DNA of 64,000 nt from Limnoglobus roseus. GTDB lineage: Bacteria > Planctomycetota > Planctomycetia > Gemmatales > Gemmataceae. The notes under the pieces were generated by a model that was given only the letters and a program-made list of their open reading frames with translations, searched no databases and had not been told where the DNA came from. The position numbers and the translations under genes are program-made. Below, piece after piece: positions 17,737-27,067 of this stretch (position 1 is its first letter; each line of letters begins with the position of its first letter). The stretch spans positions 4,898,001 to 4,962,000 of the forward strand of contig NZ_CP042425.1 in the NCBI RefSeq assembly GCF_008254045.1, given 5' to 3'.

Positions 17737-18861
17737 ATGAGACGAATACCCGCCCCCGTATTAATTCTTTGCCTGTTGTTCGCCGGGTGTACCAAACCAC
17801 CGGGCCCCCGGCCGGAAGCCCCGCCGCCGCCCGTGACCGTTGCCGTCAGTGAGAAGCGAACCGTCCCCGTCCAGGTCCGAACCATCGGGACCGTCAAAAC
17901 GGTCGCGACGGTCGCCATCCGGCCGCGAGTGGGCGGGCAACTCACGGAGGTGCTCTTCAAGGAAGGGGAGTACGTCAAGAAGGATCAGAAGTTGCTGACC
18001 ATCGACCCCCGCCCGTATCAGGCGGCGGTGAAGTTGGCCGAGGCGACGCTGGCCAAGAGTCGGGCGATGCTCAAGGGGGCGGAACTCGACCTCGAACGGT
18101 TGGAGAAGGTCGACGCGGGCGGGGCGGCGTCCGGCGTCGAACTCGACAAGTCCCGCACGGTCGCGGCCGCCGCAAAGGCGTCCGTGGCGATCGACGAGGC
18201 CTCCCTCGACTCCGCGAAGATTCAGGCCGGCTACACCACGATCACGTCCCCACTCGACGGCCGCGTCGGAGAACTTCTCGTCAACCAGGGTAACCTCGTC
18301 GAGGCGAACGGCTTGAACCCGCTCGTCGTCATCCATCAGGTCAGCCCGATCTTCGTCACGTTCGCGCTGCCGGAACAGGAACTCCCCGCGGTTGCTGCCG
18401 CCCAAGCCGAGGCACCACTGACCGTGGAAGCCTTGCTGCGGGAAGGCGAACCGCCCATGCGCGGCAAATTGGCGTTTATCGACAACGCCGTGAACGTCGG
18501 CAGCGGCACGATGTCGCTCAAGGCCGAGTTCCCGAACCGCGATCACAAGCTCTGGCCGGGACAGTTCGTCGACGTGGTCCTGACCCTGCGGGACCGCCCC
18601 GACAGTGTTCTGATTCCCACGGCGGCGGTGCAGGCGGGCCAGAGGGGGACGTTCGTGTTCGTCGTGAACGCCGAGCGCAAGGTCGAACTGCGGCCGGTGA
18701 CGGTCGCGTTCGAAACCGACCGCGAGGCGGTGATCTCGTCCGGCCTATCGGCCGGGGAAACGGTCGTCACGGAGGGCCAACTTCGGTTGGTCGCGGGGTT
18801 GAAGGTCGATGTGAAGGCGGGTCTACCCGTTCCCGCGGTCGGAAAGGGGAAGCCCGAGTGA
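17737..18861 (+). CDS. RND efflux periplasmic adaptor (AcrA/MexA-type), lipoprotein
   Basis: This membrane-fusion protein joins an RND pump to the outer membrane. The ATG at 17737 gives a lipoprotein signal with lipobox LLFAGC. A biotinyl-lipoyl-like domain (IRPRVGGQLTEVLFKEGEYV), a helical hairpin (about 95-150), the second lipoyl half (YTTITSPLDGRVGELLVNQGNLV) and beta-barrel domains follow, ending GETVVTEGQLRLVAGLKV. The length of 374 residues is normal. Its stop overlaps the GTG start of the pump gene by four bases, so the two are co-translated. Confidence 0.93.
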   Translation: MRRIPAPVLILCLLFAGCTKPPGPRPEAPPPPVTVAVSEKRTVPVQVRTIGTVKTVATVAIRPRVGGQLTEVLFKEGEYVKKDQKLLTIDPRPYQAAVKLAEATLAKSRAMLKGAELDLERLEKVDAGGAASGVELDKSRTVAAAAKASVAIDEASLDSAKIQAGYTTITSPLDGRVGELLVNQGNLVEANGLNPLVVIHQVSPIFVTFALPEQELPAVAAAQAEAPLTVEALLREGEPPMRGKLAFIDNAVNVGSGTMSLKAEFPNRDHKLWPGQFVDVVLTLRDRPDSVLIPTAAVQAGQRGTFVFVVNAERKVELRPVTVAFETDREAVISSGLSAGETVVTEGQLRLVAGLKVDVKAGLPVPAVGKGKPE

Positions 18862-21800
18862 ACATCTCGTCCCCGTTCATCCGCCGCCCGATCATGACGA
18901 CCTTGCTCACTCTGGCTTTGCTTCTCGCGGGCGGGCTGGGGTACACGTCCCTGCCGGTGAACGACCTGCCGAACGTGGACTTCCCCACGATCCAGGTCAC
19001 GGCCAGTCTGCCCGGGGCGAACCCCGAGACGATGGCCGCCGCCGTCGCGACGCCGCTCGAACGCGAGTTCACGGCCATCCCCGGCATTGAAGGGCTGACC
19101 TCAACCAGCGTCCTCGGCGTGACCTCGATCACGATGCAGTTCGACCTGAGCCGCAACATCGACGCGGCCGCGCAGGACGTGCAATCGGCCATCGGGAAGG
19201 CGGCCCGGTCGTTGCCCGACGACATGCCGGCCCCGCCGGCGTTCCGCAAGGTGAACCCCTCGGACTCGCCCATCGTCCTGCTCACGCTCCGGTCCGACGT
19301 CCTCCCGCTGTTCGACGTGAACGAGTACGGCGAAACCTTCCTCGCCCAGCGGATGTCGCAGATCAACGGCGTGGCCCAGGTCACGGTCTACGGGCAGCAG
19401 AAGAAGGCCGTGCGGGTGCAGGTCGATCCGAACGTCCTCGCCGCCCGCGGCGTCGGCCTCGACGAGATTTCCACCGCCCTCCAGGACGCCAACGTGAACC
19501 TGCCGACCGGCACGTTCCAGGGCCGTAAGCAGGCGTTCAACATCCAGGCCACCGGCCAGCTGATGGAGGCGAAGAGTTATCGCCCCGTCATCGTGGCGTA
19601 CCGTGGCGGCCAACCGATCCGCTTGAACGAGGTCGCGAAAGTCTTCGACGGCGTCGAGAACGACAAGGTCGGGGCCAACTTCGCCGAACGAACGCCGGCC
19701 GGCGAACCGGGGGATCTGTCCCGGTCGATCATGCTGGCCGTCTACCGGCAGCCGGGGGCGAACACGGTCGAAGTGGCGGCCGAAGTCCTCCGGCTCATCC
19801 CGAGCTTTCAGGCGCAACTGCCGCCATCGGTCACGCTTCAAATTCTGGCCGACCGCTCCGTGCCGATCCGCGAGTCGATCCACGACGTCCAGATTACCCT
19901 CCTGATCGCCTTCGGCCTCGTCGTGCTGGTGATCTTCTTCTTCCTCCGCAGTGCCCGGGCGACGCTCATCCCGAGCCTGGCGCTGCCAGTGTCGATCGTG
20001 GCCACGTTCGGCGTCATGCACCTGATGTGCTACACCCTTGACAACCTCTCGCTGTTGGCCCTCACGCTCGCGGTCGGGTTCGTGGTGGACGACGCCATCG
20101 TGATGCTGGAGAACATCATCCGCCACCTGGACATGGGCAAGCCGCCGCTGCGGGCCGCGCTCGACGGCTCGGCGGAGGTCGGCTTCACGATCGTCTCGAT
20201 GACGATCTCGCTGGTCGCGGTGTTCATCCCCGTGCTGTTCATGAGCGGCCTCGTCGGCCGATTGCTCCGCGAGTTCGCCGTCACGATCTCGATCGCCATC
20301 GTCATCTCCGGGTTCGTGTCGGTGACACTCACGCCGATGCTCTGTGCCTTGCTCCTCCGCGGCGGCCACGCCCCGCACGCCGACACGCGGCACGGCCTCC
20401 TGTTCCGCGTGACCGAGGGCGTGTTCGACCTGTTCCTGGGCCTGTACGCCTGGACCCTCCGGCTGACGATCCGCCTGCGGTTGCTGATGCTGTTGTTCTC
20501 GTTCGCGTTCATCGCCGGAACGGTCTACTACTTGGTGGTGCTGCCGAAAGGGTTCCTCCCGAGCGAGGACACCGGCCAGATCACCTGCACCACGGAAGGG
20601 CCGGAGGACATCTCGTTCCAGGGGTTGTTGGACGCCCAGGGCCGCGTCGAGGAAATTCTGCGGACCGACGAGTACGTGGCCGCGTTCAACAGCACGGTCG
20701 GGTCGATGGGATTCAACGCTTCCGCCAACGCCGGCCGCATCTTCATCCGCTTGACGCCGCGGGACCAACGCGACCTCTCGGCCGATCAGGTGATCGCCCG
20801 GCTGCGGAAGAAGACGGCCGCGGTGCCGGGGATCAAGGTGTTCTTCCAGAACCCGCCGCCCATCCGGATCGGCTCGCGGACGGCCAAGAGCCTGTACCAG
20901 TTCACCATCCAGGGGCCGGACACCCGCGACCTGTACTCCGGGGCGGCCCGCCTGGAAGCGAAATTGCGGGCGATGCCGGAACTGCTCGAAGTGACGAGCG
21001 ACATGCAACTCCGCAGCCCGCAGTTGAACGTGCGGATCAACCGCGACCGGGCGAAGTCGCTCGGCGTCACCGCTCGCCAGATCGAGGACGCCCTCGCCAA
21101 CGCTTACGGATCGCGTCAGGTGTCCACGATCTTCACGCCGAACAACGAGTACCAGGTGATCCTGGAAGTGAAGCCGGAGTTTCAGGAAAACCCGGCCCTG
21201 TTGTCGCGGCTGTACATCCGGTCTGCCTCGAGCATCCTCGTGCCGATGGATTCGCTCGTCACCGTCAGCCGCGGGGTGGGGCCGTTGACCGTCAACCACT
21301 CCGGGCAACTGCCGTCGGTGACGATCTCCTTCGATCTGCGGCCCGGCGTCTCGCTCGGCGACGTGCTGAACAACATCGACGCGGCCGCCCGCGAGGAGTT
21401 GGCCCCGACGCTCACGACCGGCTTCCAGGGGACGGCCCAGGAGTTCCAGAAGTCGGCGAAGGGCCTGGGGTTGTTGCTGATCGCGGCAGTGGTGGTCATC
21501 TACATCGTGATGGGCATGCTGTACGAGAGTTTCGTCCACCCCGTCACGATCCTGTCCGGCCTCCCCTCAGCCGGCGTCGGCGCACTGCTCACCCTGGCCC
21601 TCTTCAACAGCGAGTTGAACCTGTACTCGATGGTCGGCCTCATCATGCTCATCGGCATCGTGAAGAAGAACGCGATCATGATGATCGACTTCGCCCTGGA
21701 AGCCGAGCGGACGCAGGGCAAGTCGGCCCGCGAGGCGATCTACGAGGCGTCGCTGGTCCGGTTCCGGCCGATCATGATGACGACGATGTGCGCCCTACTC

Positions 21801-22049
21801 GGGGCGTTGCCGATCGCCCTCGGTTGGGGGGCCGGGGCGGAGTCGCGGAAGCCGCTGGGGTTGGCGGTCGTCGGCGGGCTGATCGTGTCGCAGGTGCTGA
21901 CGCTCTACTTCACGCCGGTCTACTACATCTACCTCGACAAGTTGCGGTTCGGCCGACGGCGCCCGGCGGTGAAAACGCCGGGCGAGCCGACGGACTATGC
22001 AGGGAACCACTCACCGCTGAACACTTCGGTCGCGGGGCCGGTCATGTAG
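18858..22049 (+). CDS. RND multidrug efflux pump, inner-membrane subunit (AcrB/MdtB-type)
   Basis: The 1063-residue transporter is a proton-driven exporter with twelve membrane helices. It has SSPFIRRPIMTTLLTLALLLAGG, the porter-domain segments, helix 4 with VGFVVDDAIVMLENIIRH (paired Asp that carries protons), VFIPVLFMSGLVGRLLREF and the second-half VGLIMLIGIVKKNAIMMIDFA. MdtB/MdtC or Acr-like substrates cannot be told apart from sequence. The start is GTG at 18858. The last 18 codons overlap the end of convergent dapF by 55 bases. No TolC-type outer-membrane channel gene is adjacent. Confidence 0.95.
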   Translation: MNISSPFIRRPIMTTLLTLALLLAGGLGYTSLPVNDLPNVDFPTIQVTASLPGANPETMAAAVATPLEREFTAIPGIEGLTSTSVLGVTSITMQFDLSRNIDAAAQDVQSAIGKAARSLPDDMPAPPAFRKVNPSDSPIVLLTLRSDVLPLFDVNEYGETFLAQRMSQINGVAQVTVYGQQKKAVRVQVDPNVLAARGVGLDEISTALQDANVNLPTGTFQGRKQAFNIQATGQLMEAKSYRPVIVAYRGGQPIRLNEVAKVFDGVENDKVGANFAERTPAGEPGDLSRSIMLAVYRQPGANTVEVAAEVLRLIPSFQAQLPPSVTLQILADRSVPIRESIHDVQITLLIAFGLVVLVIFFFLRSARATLIPSLALPVSIVATFGVMHLMCYTLDNLSLLALTLAVGFVVDDAIVMLENIIRHLDMGKPPLRAALDGSAEVGFTIVSMTISLVAVFIPVLFMSGLVGRLLREFAVTISIAIVISGFVSVTLTPMLCALLLRGGHAPHADTRHGLLFRVTEGVFDLFLGLYAWTLRLTIRLRLLMLLFSFAFIAGTVYYLVVLPKGFLPSEDTGQITCTTEGPEDISFQGLLDAQGRVEEILRTDEYVAAFNSTVGSMGFNASANAGRIFIRLTPRDQRDLSADQVIARLRKKTAAVPGIKVFFQNPPPIRIGSRTAKSLYQFTIQGPDTRDLYSGAARLEAKLRAMPELLEVTSDMQLRSPQLNVRINRDRAKSLGVTARQIEDALANAYGSRQVSTIFTPNNEYQVILEVKPEFQENPALLSRLYIRSASSILVPMDSLVTVSRGVGPLTVNHSGQLPSVTISFDLRPGVSLGDVLNNIDAAAREELAPTLTTGFQGTAQEFQKSAKGLGLLLIAAVVVIYIVMGMLYESFVHPVTILSGLPSAGVGALLTLALFNSELNLYSMVGLIMLIGIVKKNAIMMIDFALEAERTQGKSAREAIYEASLVRFRPIMMTTMCALLGALPIALGWGAGAESRKPLGLAVVGGLIVSQVLTLYFTPVYYIYLDKLRFGRRRPAVKTPGEPTDYAGNHSPLNTSVAGPVM

Positions 22050-22849
22050 ACGTGGTTGTCGGCCGCCGACCATTCCAGTTCCAGGTCGCCGCCCGGCAGG
22101 TGGGCGAGCAACTTGCGGTCCGTCAGGCCGGTCAGCACGCCGGCTACGCACACGGCGCACGCCCCGGTGCCGCAGGCGAGGGTGATGCCGCTGCCGCGTT
22201 CCCAGGTCCGCATCGTGACTTCGTTTGGCGATTGCACCTTCACGAAGTGAGCGTTCACCCGCCGCGGGAATACCGGGGCATTCTCGATCAGCGGCCCGAA
22301 CTCGGCGACGAGGTCGCGGCCGGTCGTGGTGAAGAACTCGTCGCCGACGTACACCGTCGCGTGCGGGTTGCCCATCGACACGCACGTCGCCAGGAACTCG
22401 CGGCCGCCCACGCTAAGGGCTGCGTTCACTGGCGGGTCCCCGGGTAGGGTCGTCGGAATCTTCGCGGCTTCCAGGATCGGCTCGCCCATGTTGACGCGAA
22501 CCTTCTGCGCCTTGCCGTTCACCACGTCGAGGTCCACGCTGAGAATGCCGCGGCCGGTTTCGATGGTCAGGGACGACTTCTTGGCGATGTTGTGGTCGTG
22601 GACGTACTTGGCCACGCACCGGAGGCCGTTGCCGCACATCTCGGACTCGGACCCGTCGGAGTTGTACATCCGCATTCGGGCGTCCGCGACTTCACTCGGG
22701 CAAATCAGAATGAGGCCATCGGACCCGATGCCGAAGTTCCGGTGGCTGACCGCCTGACTCACGATCGCGGGTTCGGCGGGGAGCTTTTCGACGAAGCAGT
22801 TGACGTACACGTAATCGTTGCCGATGCCGTGCATCTTGGTGAATCGCAT
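21995..22849 (-). CDS. dapF: Diaminopimelate epimerase
   Basis: DapF converts LL- to meso-diaminopimelate for lysine and peptidoglycan. Both active-site cysteines are in place: MCGNGLRCVAKY and LACGTGACAVCVAG. The start MRFTKMHGIGNDYVYV is canonical and 284 residues is normal. Its presence agrees with peptidoglycan in planctomycetes. Its C-terminal 55 bases overlap the RND pump gene on the opposite strand. No other lysine gene is adjacent. Confidence 0.96.
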   Translation of the reverse strand: MRFTKMHGIGNDYVYVNCFVEKLPAEPAIVSQAVSHRNFGIGSDGLILICPSEVADARMRMYNSDGSESEMCGNGLRCVAKYVHDHNIAKKSSLTIETGRGILSVDLDVVNGKAQKVRVNMGEPILEAAKIPTTLPGDPPVNAALSVGGREFLATCVSMGNPHATVYVGDEFFTTTGRDLVAEFGPLIENAPVFPRRVNAHFVKVQSPNEVTMRTWERGSGITLACGTGACAVCVAGVLTGLTDRKLLAHLPGGDLELEWSAADNHVYMTGPATEVFSGEWFPA

Positions 22850-22926
22850 GTCGCTCTCGCTGCGAGGAGTATTCGTTCAGCGAATTGTAAGGGCGAGAGC
22901 GAATCGCGAGAAGGGCAGGGAGTGCG

Positions 22927-23676
22927 TCACGCACCCAATCGCTGCGGCACGGGGGCGTGGACGCCGTTCATGCCGGGGATGGGGCTTTGATACCGACCGA
23001 TTCGGAAGATGTCGTTGAGCATCGCCTTCGCCCGGTCGTCGAACGGGCTGTCGTTGACGGCCGCGACGGCGGCCTCGGTGTCGTACTCCATCTGCTTGAG
23101 TTCGACCTGGCCGTTCTCCAAAATCGCGTAGCGGGCCAGTGGGATGCCGTCCCGCTGGAGGCCGAGGCTGCCGGGGTTGATGACCTTCGTGCCGACCACG
23201 TCGAGGGCAAACTGGAAGTGCGTGTGCCCGACGCAGACATAATCGGCGTTCCACCCGGCCACGCGGTTCGCCCACTGGGTGGCGTCGGCCATCACGTACT
23301 CGTCCATCGGATCACGTGGCGTGGCGTGGACCAGCAGGAACCGCTTCTTCTCCAGCGTGAACAGGCTCATCGTCGGCAGGTCAGCGAGATAACGGCGGTC
23401 GGCCGCGCCGAGCATGTGCATCGTCGGCTGTCGGGTGGCCATCGTGAGGAAGCGGAAGCCGCCGACGCCGGACACGTCCACGTTCTGGGCCGTCCCGTGG
23501 TCGTGGTTGCCGCGGACACAATACGCCGCGTTTCGGCGAACCCAGTCGACGACCTTGCCGGGTTCCGGGCCGTATTCCACGAGATCGCCCATACATAGGC
23601 AGATGTCGTGAGGCTCGTTCAGGGCGGCGAGGGCGGGCCAGTTGCCGTGGATGTCGGAGATGAGGAGGATGCGCAT
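22927..23676 (-). CDS. Calcineurin-like metallophosphoesterase (YfcE type)
   Basis: All metal-binding motifs of the superfamily are present: ISDIHGN near the N-terminus, CMGDLVEYGP, GNHDHG and VGHTHFQF, followed by NPGSLGLQRDG. The 249-residue, single-domain protein is cytosolic. YfcE-type enzymes hydrolyse phosphodiesters; the natural substrate is unknown. It lies on the same strand as dapF, 77 bases upstream of it, and could be co-transcribed with it. Confidence 0.88.
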   Translation of the reverse strand: MRILLISDIHGNWPALAALNEPHDICLCMGDLVEYGPEPGKVVDWVRRNAAYCVRGNHDHGTAQNVDVSGVGGFRFLTMATRQPTMHMLGAADRRYLADLPTMSLFTLEKKRFLLVHATPRDPMDEYVMADATQWANRVAGWNADYVCVGHTHFQFALDVVGTKVINPGSLGLQRDGIPLARYAILENGQVELKQMEYDTEAAVAAVNDSPFDDRAKAMLNDIFRIGRYQSPIPGMNGVHAPVPQRLGA

Positions 23677-23785
23677 GAACCAATCTCGGGTTCCGTTCGA
23701 TTGATCCTAGAACGGTCCGGGGCCGGGGACTAGTTAGAAGTTGCGGTTTTTGCCGGTCGGGAAAACCTTGCCACCACTACACCTG

Positions 23786-24643
23786 TTACCGCACGGAAAT
23801 CTGGCCCAACACGACTCGGTCCACGCCGGGGACTTTCCGCACCTGGGTGGCGAATTCCCACGCATCCTCTGCTTCGGCCACGGCCCCATCTATCGTCACG
23901 ATCCCATATTGAACCCGCGCGGTCAAGTCTCCGAATCGCGTTTGCCCGGACCGGACCACCTCGACGGCGGTCGCCACGTCTTGCTTCGGTGTCACCGGCA
24001 CGGCGGGGGACGGGATCGTCGGGTATTGCGGTGGCCCCTCTGGCGCGGGCGGGGGTGGGGCCGGGATCGGCGAATACGCCGAGTCGGTCCTCGCCGGGAG
24101 TAGTGCCAGCGCCGTCGTCGTCGGCTGGAGCAGCAACGGAATCGGCGGCAGTTCGGGCGCGACCGGCGTGTACCGTTGCACCACCACCCGGCCGTTCGGT
24201 CGCGGGTCATTCTGGGCCACACGGTTCACCGGGGCTACCGAGGCCACCGGCATTTCACGGGCCTTCAACCGCTCGGCAATCTTCTGCTTCAGCGGGTCTT
24301 CGACCGCCGGAACCCACGCGGAAACTTTGGCATCGCTCAACCCCGGCACGACTCGGAGGAGCTGGCGAATGCGAGCCGCCTCGTCCTGCGACGCGACCGG
24401 GCCGCCGACGACGGCCACGCCGTCCACGACGCTGACGATCAACGACCGGGACTTCAGCACCGCATCGGCGTTCAGAACCGTCTGGACCCGTTGCGTGAGG
24501 TCGGCGTCAGTCGTCACGCGCGTCGGCGGTTCGAACCCGCGGGCCGACGGTGCGAGCAGTACGAGCGTGCAAAAGACTTTGACGCGAAAGCGGGCTAGAG
24601 TGTATCGCACGGCCGTCCTCCTGGTGTGAATTGAATCACTCAT
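23786..24643 (-). CDS. Exported protein with two BON domains
   Basis: The 285-residue protein has a signal peptide (hydrophobic VKVFCTLVLLAPSARG) and two BON-like regions: one at about 45-110 (LTQRVQTVLNADAVLKSRS, VVDGVAVVGGPVASQDEAAR) and one at the C-terminus (ARVQYGIVTIDGAVAEAED, VPGVDRVVLGQISV). A proline-rich linker (APPPPAPEGPPQYPTIPSP) separates them. BON domains are thought to bind phospholipid or anchor to the envelope. Its function here is unassigned. The stop is at 23786; nothing notable follows to 23677. Confidence 0.78.
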   Translation of the reverse strand: MSDSIHTRRTAVRYTLARFRVKVFCTLVLLAPSARGFEPPTRVTTDADLTQRVQTVLNADAVLKSRSLIVSVVDGVAVVGGPVASQDEAARIRQLLRVVPGLSDAKVSAWVPAVEDPLKQKIAERLKAREMPVASVAPVNRVAQNDPRPNGRVVVQRYTPVAPELPPIPLLLQPTTTALALLPARTDSAYSPIPAPPPPAPEGPPQYPTIPSPAVPVTPKQDVATAVEVVRSGQTRFGDLTARVQYGIVTIDGAVAEAEDAWEFATQVRKVPGVDRVVLGQISVR

Positions 24644-24852
24644 CCATTCTGCGACGGGGTAACGAGGGGCGTAATCGAACTTGAGGAAAAGTTTTCAACT
24701 TCGGGGAATACCCGCGACGCTCCACGCTGGTGGCGAAGACTGATTCTGTCAGGAAAGCTGTTCCGCCTGAGTTGAGATGTCGTATCCGAGAAGATGTCCG
24801 GGATGGTGAAGATCGTACTTCGTTCACTCACCCCGTTAAGTCGGAGACAGCA

Positions 24853-25905
24853 ATGAACCCTCCTCTCTCCCCGGTATCCGACCTCCTCGACTACGCGACC
24901 GCGCTGTTCGCGGCGGCCGGTTGTGACGGCGATAAGCCCGCGACGATTGCCGCCGGGTTGGTCGAAGCCGACTTGCTCGGCCACACGACACACGGCATGC
25001 AACTGGCTGCGGCGTACTTGAAGGAACTGGAAGCCGGTGGGATGACGGCCCACGGCGAACCGGACGTGATCGCCGACCGTGGCGCGGCCGTCACCTGGGA
25101 CGGTCGCAAACTCCCCGGCGTGTGGCTGGCAACGCGGGCCGTTACTTTGGCCGTCGAGCGGGCGGCACTCCACGGGCAAGCCACGGTCGTCATTCGCCGA
25201 AGCCACCACATCGGCTGCCTGGCTGCGTTCCTGCAACGGGCGACGGACCGCGGGATGATGGTGCTTATCGCCAGTTCCGACCCCGCGGTGGCGAGTGTTG
25301 CCCCGATCGGTGGCCGGAAGGCGGTGTTTACCCCCGACCCGTTCGCAATCGGCATCCCGACCGACAACGACCCCATCCTCATCGACGTGAGCGCCTCCAT
25401 TACCACGAACGGTCTGGCCACCCGCCTTCGGCGAGAAGGCAAGACGTTTCCGGGGGCGTGGGCACTCGACGCGGCCGGCAAAGTGACAGACAACCCGGAG
25501 GCACTCTTCGCAGACCCACCGGGAACGCTCCTGCCGACCGGCGGGACCGATCACGGCCACAAGGGCTATGCGTTAGCGCTGATGGTGGAAGCCCTCACGC
25601 AAGGGCTGGGCGGGTTCGGCCGGGCCGACGCGCCGGATGGGTGGGGGGCGTCGGTGTTCGTGCAAGTCTGGGACCCGGCCGCGTTTGGCGGGGCGGACGC
25701 ATTTCGAACGCAGATGGGTTGGACCGCAACGGCCTGTCGAGAATCGCCGCCCGTACCGGGCGGGGACGCCGTCCGCCTGCCGGGGCAGCGCGGGCTGGAC
25801 CGCAAGCGCCGGGCGTTGGCCGAGGGCGTGGCCCTCTACCCCGGCATCCTCGCGTCGCTCGAACCGTTCGCGGAAAAGTTCGGCGTCCCGTCGCCGAAGA
25901 CGTGA
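24853..25905 (+). CDS. Ldh_2-family malate/L-lactate dehydrogenase-like oxidoreductase
   Basis: This 350-residue protein belongs to the type-2 malate/L-sulfolactate/ureidoglycolate dehydrogenase family, which uses NAD(P)H but not a Rossmann fold. It shows LVEADLLGHTTHGMQL, VIRRSHHIGCLAAFLQ, PFAIGIPTDNDPILIDVS and GGTDHGHKGYALALMVEAL, all conserved. Substrate cannot be told. The ATG at 24853 gives the usual N-terminus; upstream codons do not resemble the family. The downstream gene is convergent. Confidence 0.85.
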   Translation: MNPPLSPVSDLLDYATALFAAAGCDGDKPATIAAGLVEADLLGHTTHGMQLAAAYLKELEAGGMTAHGEPDVIADRGAAVTWDGRKLPGVWLATRAVTLAVERAALHGQATVVIRRSHHIGCLAAFLQRATDRGMMVLIASSDPAVASVAPIGGRKAVFTPDPFAIGIPTDNDPILIDVSASITTNGLATRLRREGKTFPGAWALDAAGKVTDNPEALFADPPGTLLPTGGTDHGHKGYALALMVEALTQGLGGFGRADAPDGWGASVFVQVWDPAAFGGADAFRTQMGWTATACRESPPVPGGDAVRLPGQRGLDRKRRALAEGVALYPGILASLEPFAEKFGVPSPKT

Positions 25906-25911
25906 TGCGCC

Positions 25912-26982
25912 TCACGGAATGCCGCGGACGATCTCCGGGCCGATCCACTGCGTCACCCGCACGGGCAACCGCTGCCAGAGTTGAATCGCCCGCTGGTACC
26001 GCGGGTTGTCCGGCCGCATCTCGCCGAGTTCGCCGGTGCGGAGGTGGTACTGCCACGTCGCGGGGTGGGCGTCGGCCCCCCACTGTTTCTTGAACTTGAA
26101 CGTCGGTCCGTCGGTCGTGGACCGGCCGAAATCGAAGATCGCTTGCTTGCGTTCCACGGCTCGGTCGAGCAGGTGGCGGTACATCAGCATGTTCGCGCAG
26201 GTCGGGTTGAACTCGCGGAGGGACGACGCCGTCGGCACTTCCGTGATGCCATTGCCGTGCAACAAGAGCGATGTCGCGACCGGCTGCGGACCGGCGTAGA
26301 CGGTGCAAAGCTCGGCCTGGTTCGGGAAGGTTTCGAGGATGCTCGCGAAGAAATTCTTGGCGTAGATCGGCGTGCCGAGGTCGCGCATATTGTGGCTGAG
26401 CACGGCGTAGAAGTCGTCGAGCCGGTCGAGGCCGCCCCAACGGACGATCAGGTCACTCTTCTCGCCCTTGCGAACCTGATTGCGAACCTTCGCGTCGAGC
26501 TTCTTCCAGAGAACGTCCGGCGTGGCGGGCAGTTTCAGCCGCATGTGGACCTTCGACGTGAGCCGGCCGTTCAGGCGGGCGTGGTCGATGGGCGCTTCCT
26601 GCCGCAGTTCCAAGTGGCGGACGTTCAGTTCGTCGGCCAGTTCGATGGCCCGATCGACGAGGGCCGTCTGCACGTCCGGCGACGCCGCGAGCACGCCGTT
26701 GCTATTCAGGTACGGCAGGCTGACGAGGAAGCGGCCGAACAGCACGCTGCTGACGTAAGCGAGCGGCAGGAAGCCGCACGTCGTTCCGTCGGCGGTGCGG
26801 GCTTCGACGGCATAAACATCGTGCCGCAGGCCGTCGCGGAGGACCGGGAGCCAGCGGGGATCATGGCCGAGCGCGGTGGGGCCGTGGGCGGTGGCGAACG
26901 TGGTCAGGTCGGCCAACCGCGAGTGCAGCGACGACGCCGAGTGAACCCATACGCGGAACGGTGGTGTAATCGGGCGGACCAT
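25912..26982 (-). CDS. FemAB-like GNAT protein, XrtA/PEP-CTERM-associated
   Basis: The 356-residue protein resembles TIGR03019 (FemAB-family, PEP-CTERM system-associated): DPRWLPVLRDGLRHDVYAVEA, LPYLNSNGVLA, WKKLDAKVRNQVRKGEKSDL and the C-terminal FDFGRSTTDGPTFKFKKQWG, ending GPEIVRGIP. Such proteins use aminoacyl-type transfer chemistry in peptidoglycan enzymes, but the role in exopolysaccharide loci is unproven. It is the last gene of the minus-strand exopolysaccharide run. The ATG at 26982 is preferred to 27090 because homology begins near it. Confidence 0.8.
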   Translation of the reverse strand: MVRPITPPFRVWVHSASSLHSRLADLTTFATAHGPTALGHDPRWLPVLRDGLRHDVYAVEARTADGTTCGFLPLAYVSSVLFGRFLVSLPYLNSNGVLAASPDVQTALVDRAIELADELNVRHLELRQEAPIDHARLNGRLTSKVHMRLKLPATPDVLWKKLDAKVRNQVRKGEKSDLIVRWGGLDRLDDFYAVLSHNMRDLGTPIYAKNFFASILETFPNQAELCTVYAGPQPVATSLLLHGNGITEVPTASSLREFNPTCANMLMYRHLLDRAVERKQAIFDFGRSTTDGPTFKFKKQWGADAHPATWQYHLRTGELGEMRPDNPRYQRAIQLWQRLPVRVTQWIGPEIVRGIP

Positions 26983-27067
26983 CAAGGGCGTCCCTCGGTC
27001 GGTGACAGGGCCAACCGGCGACGGAGGGGGCGTCGGTGCGGAGGGGTCGGGCAGTTGTCGGCATCCT

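Noticed and set aside
19101..21539. 812-codon minus-strand open frame inside the RND pump gene
   Set aside because: It is antisense to a well-supported AcrB-type gene, and its residue composition (Arg, His, Asp rich) is typical of a shadow frame.
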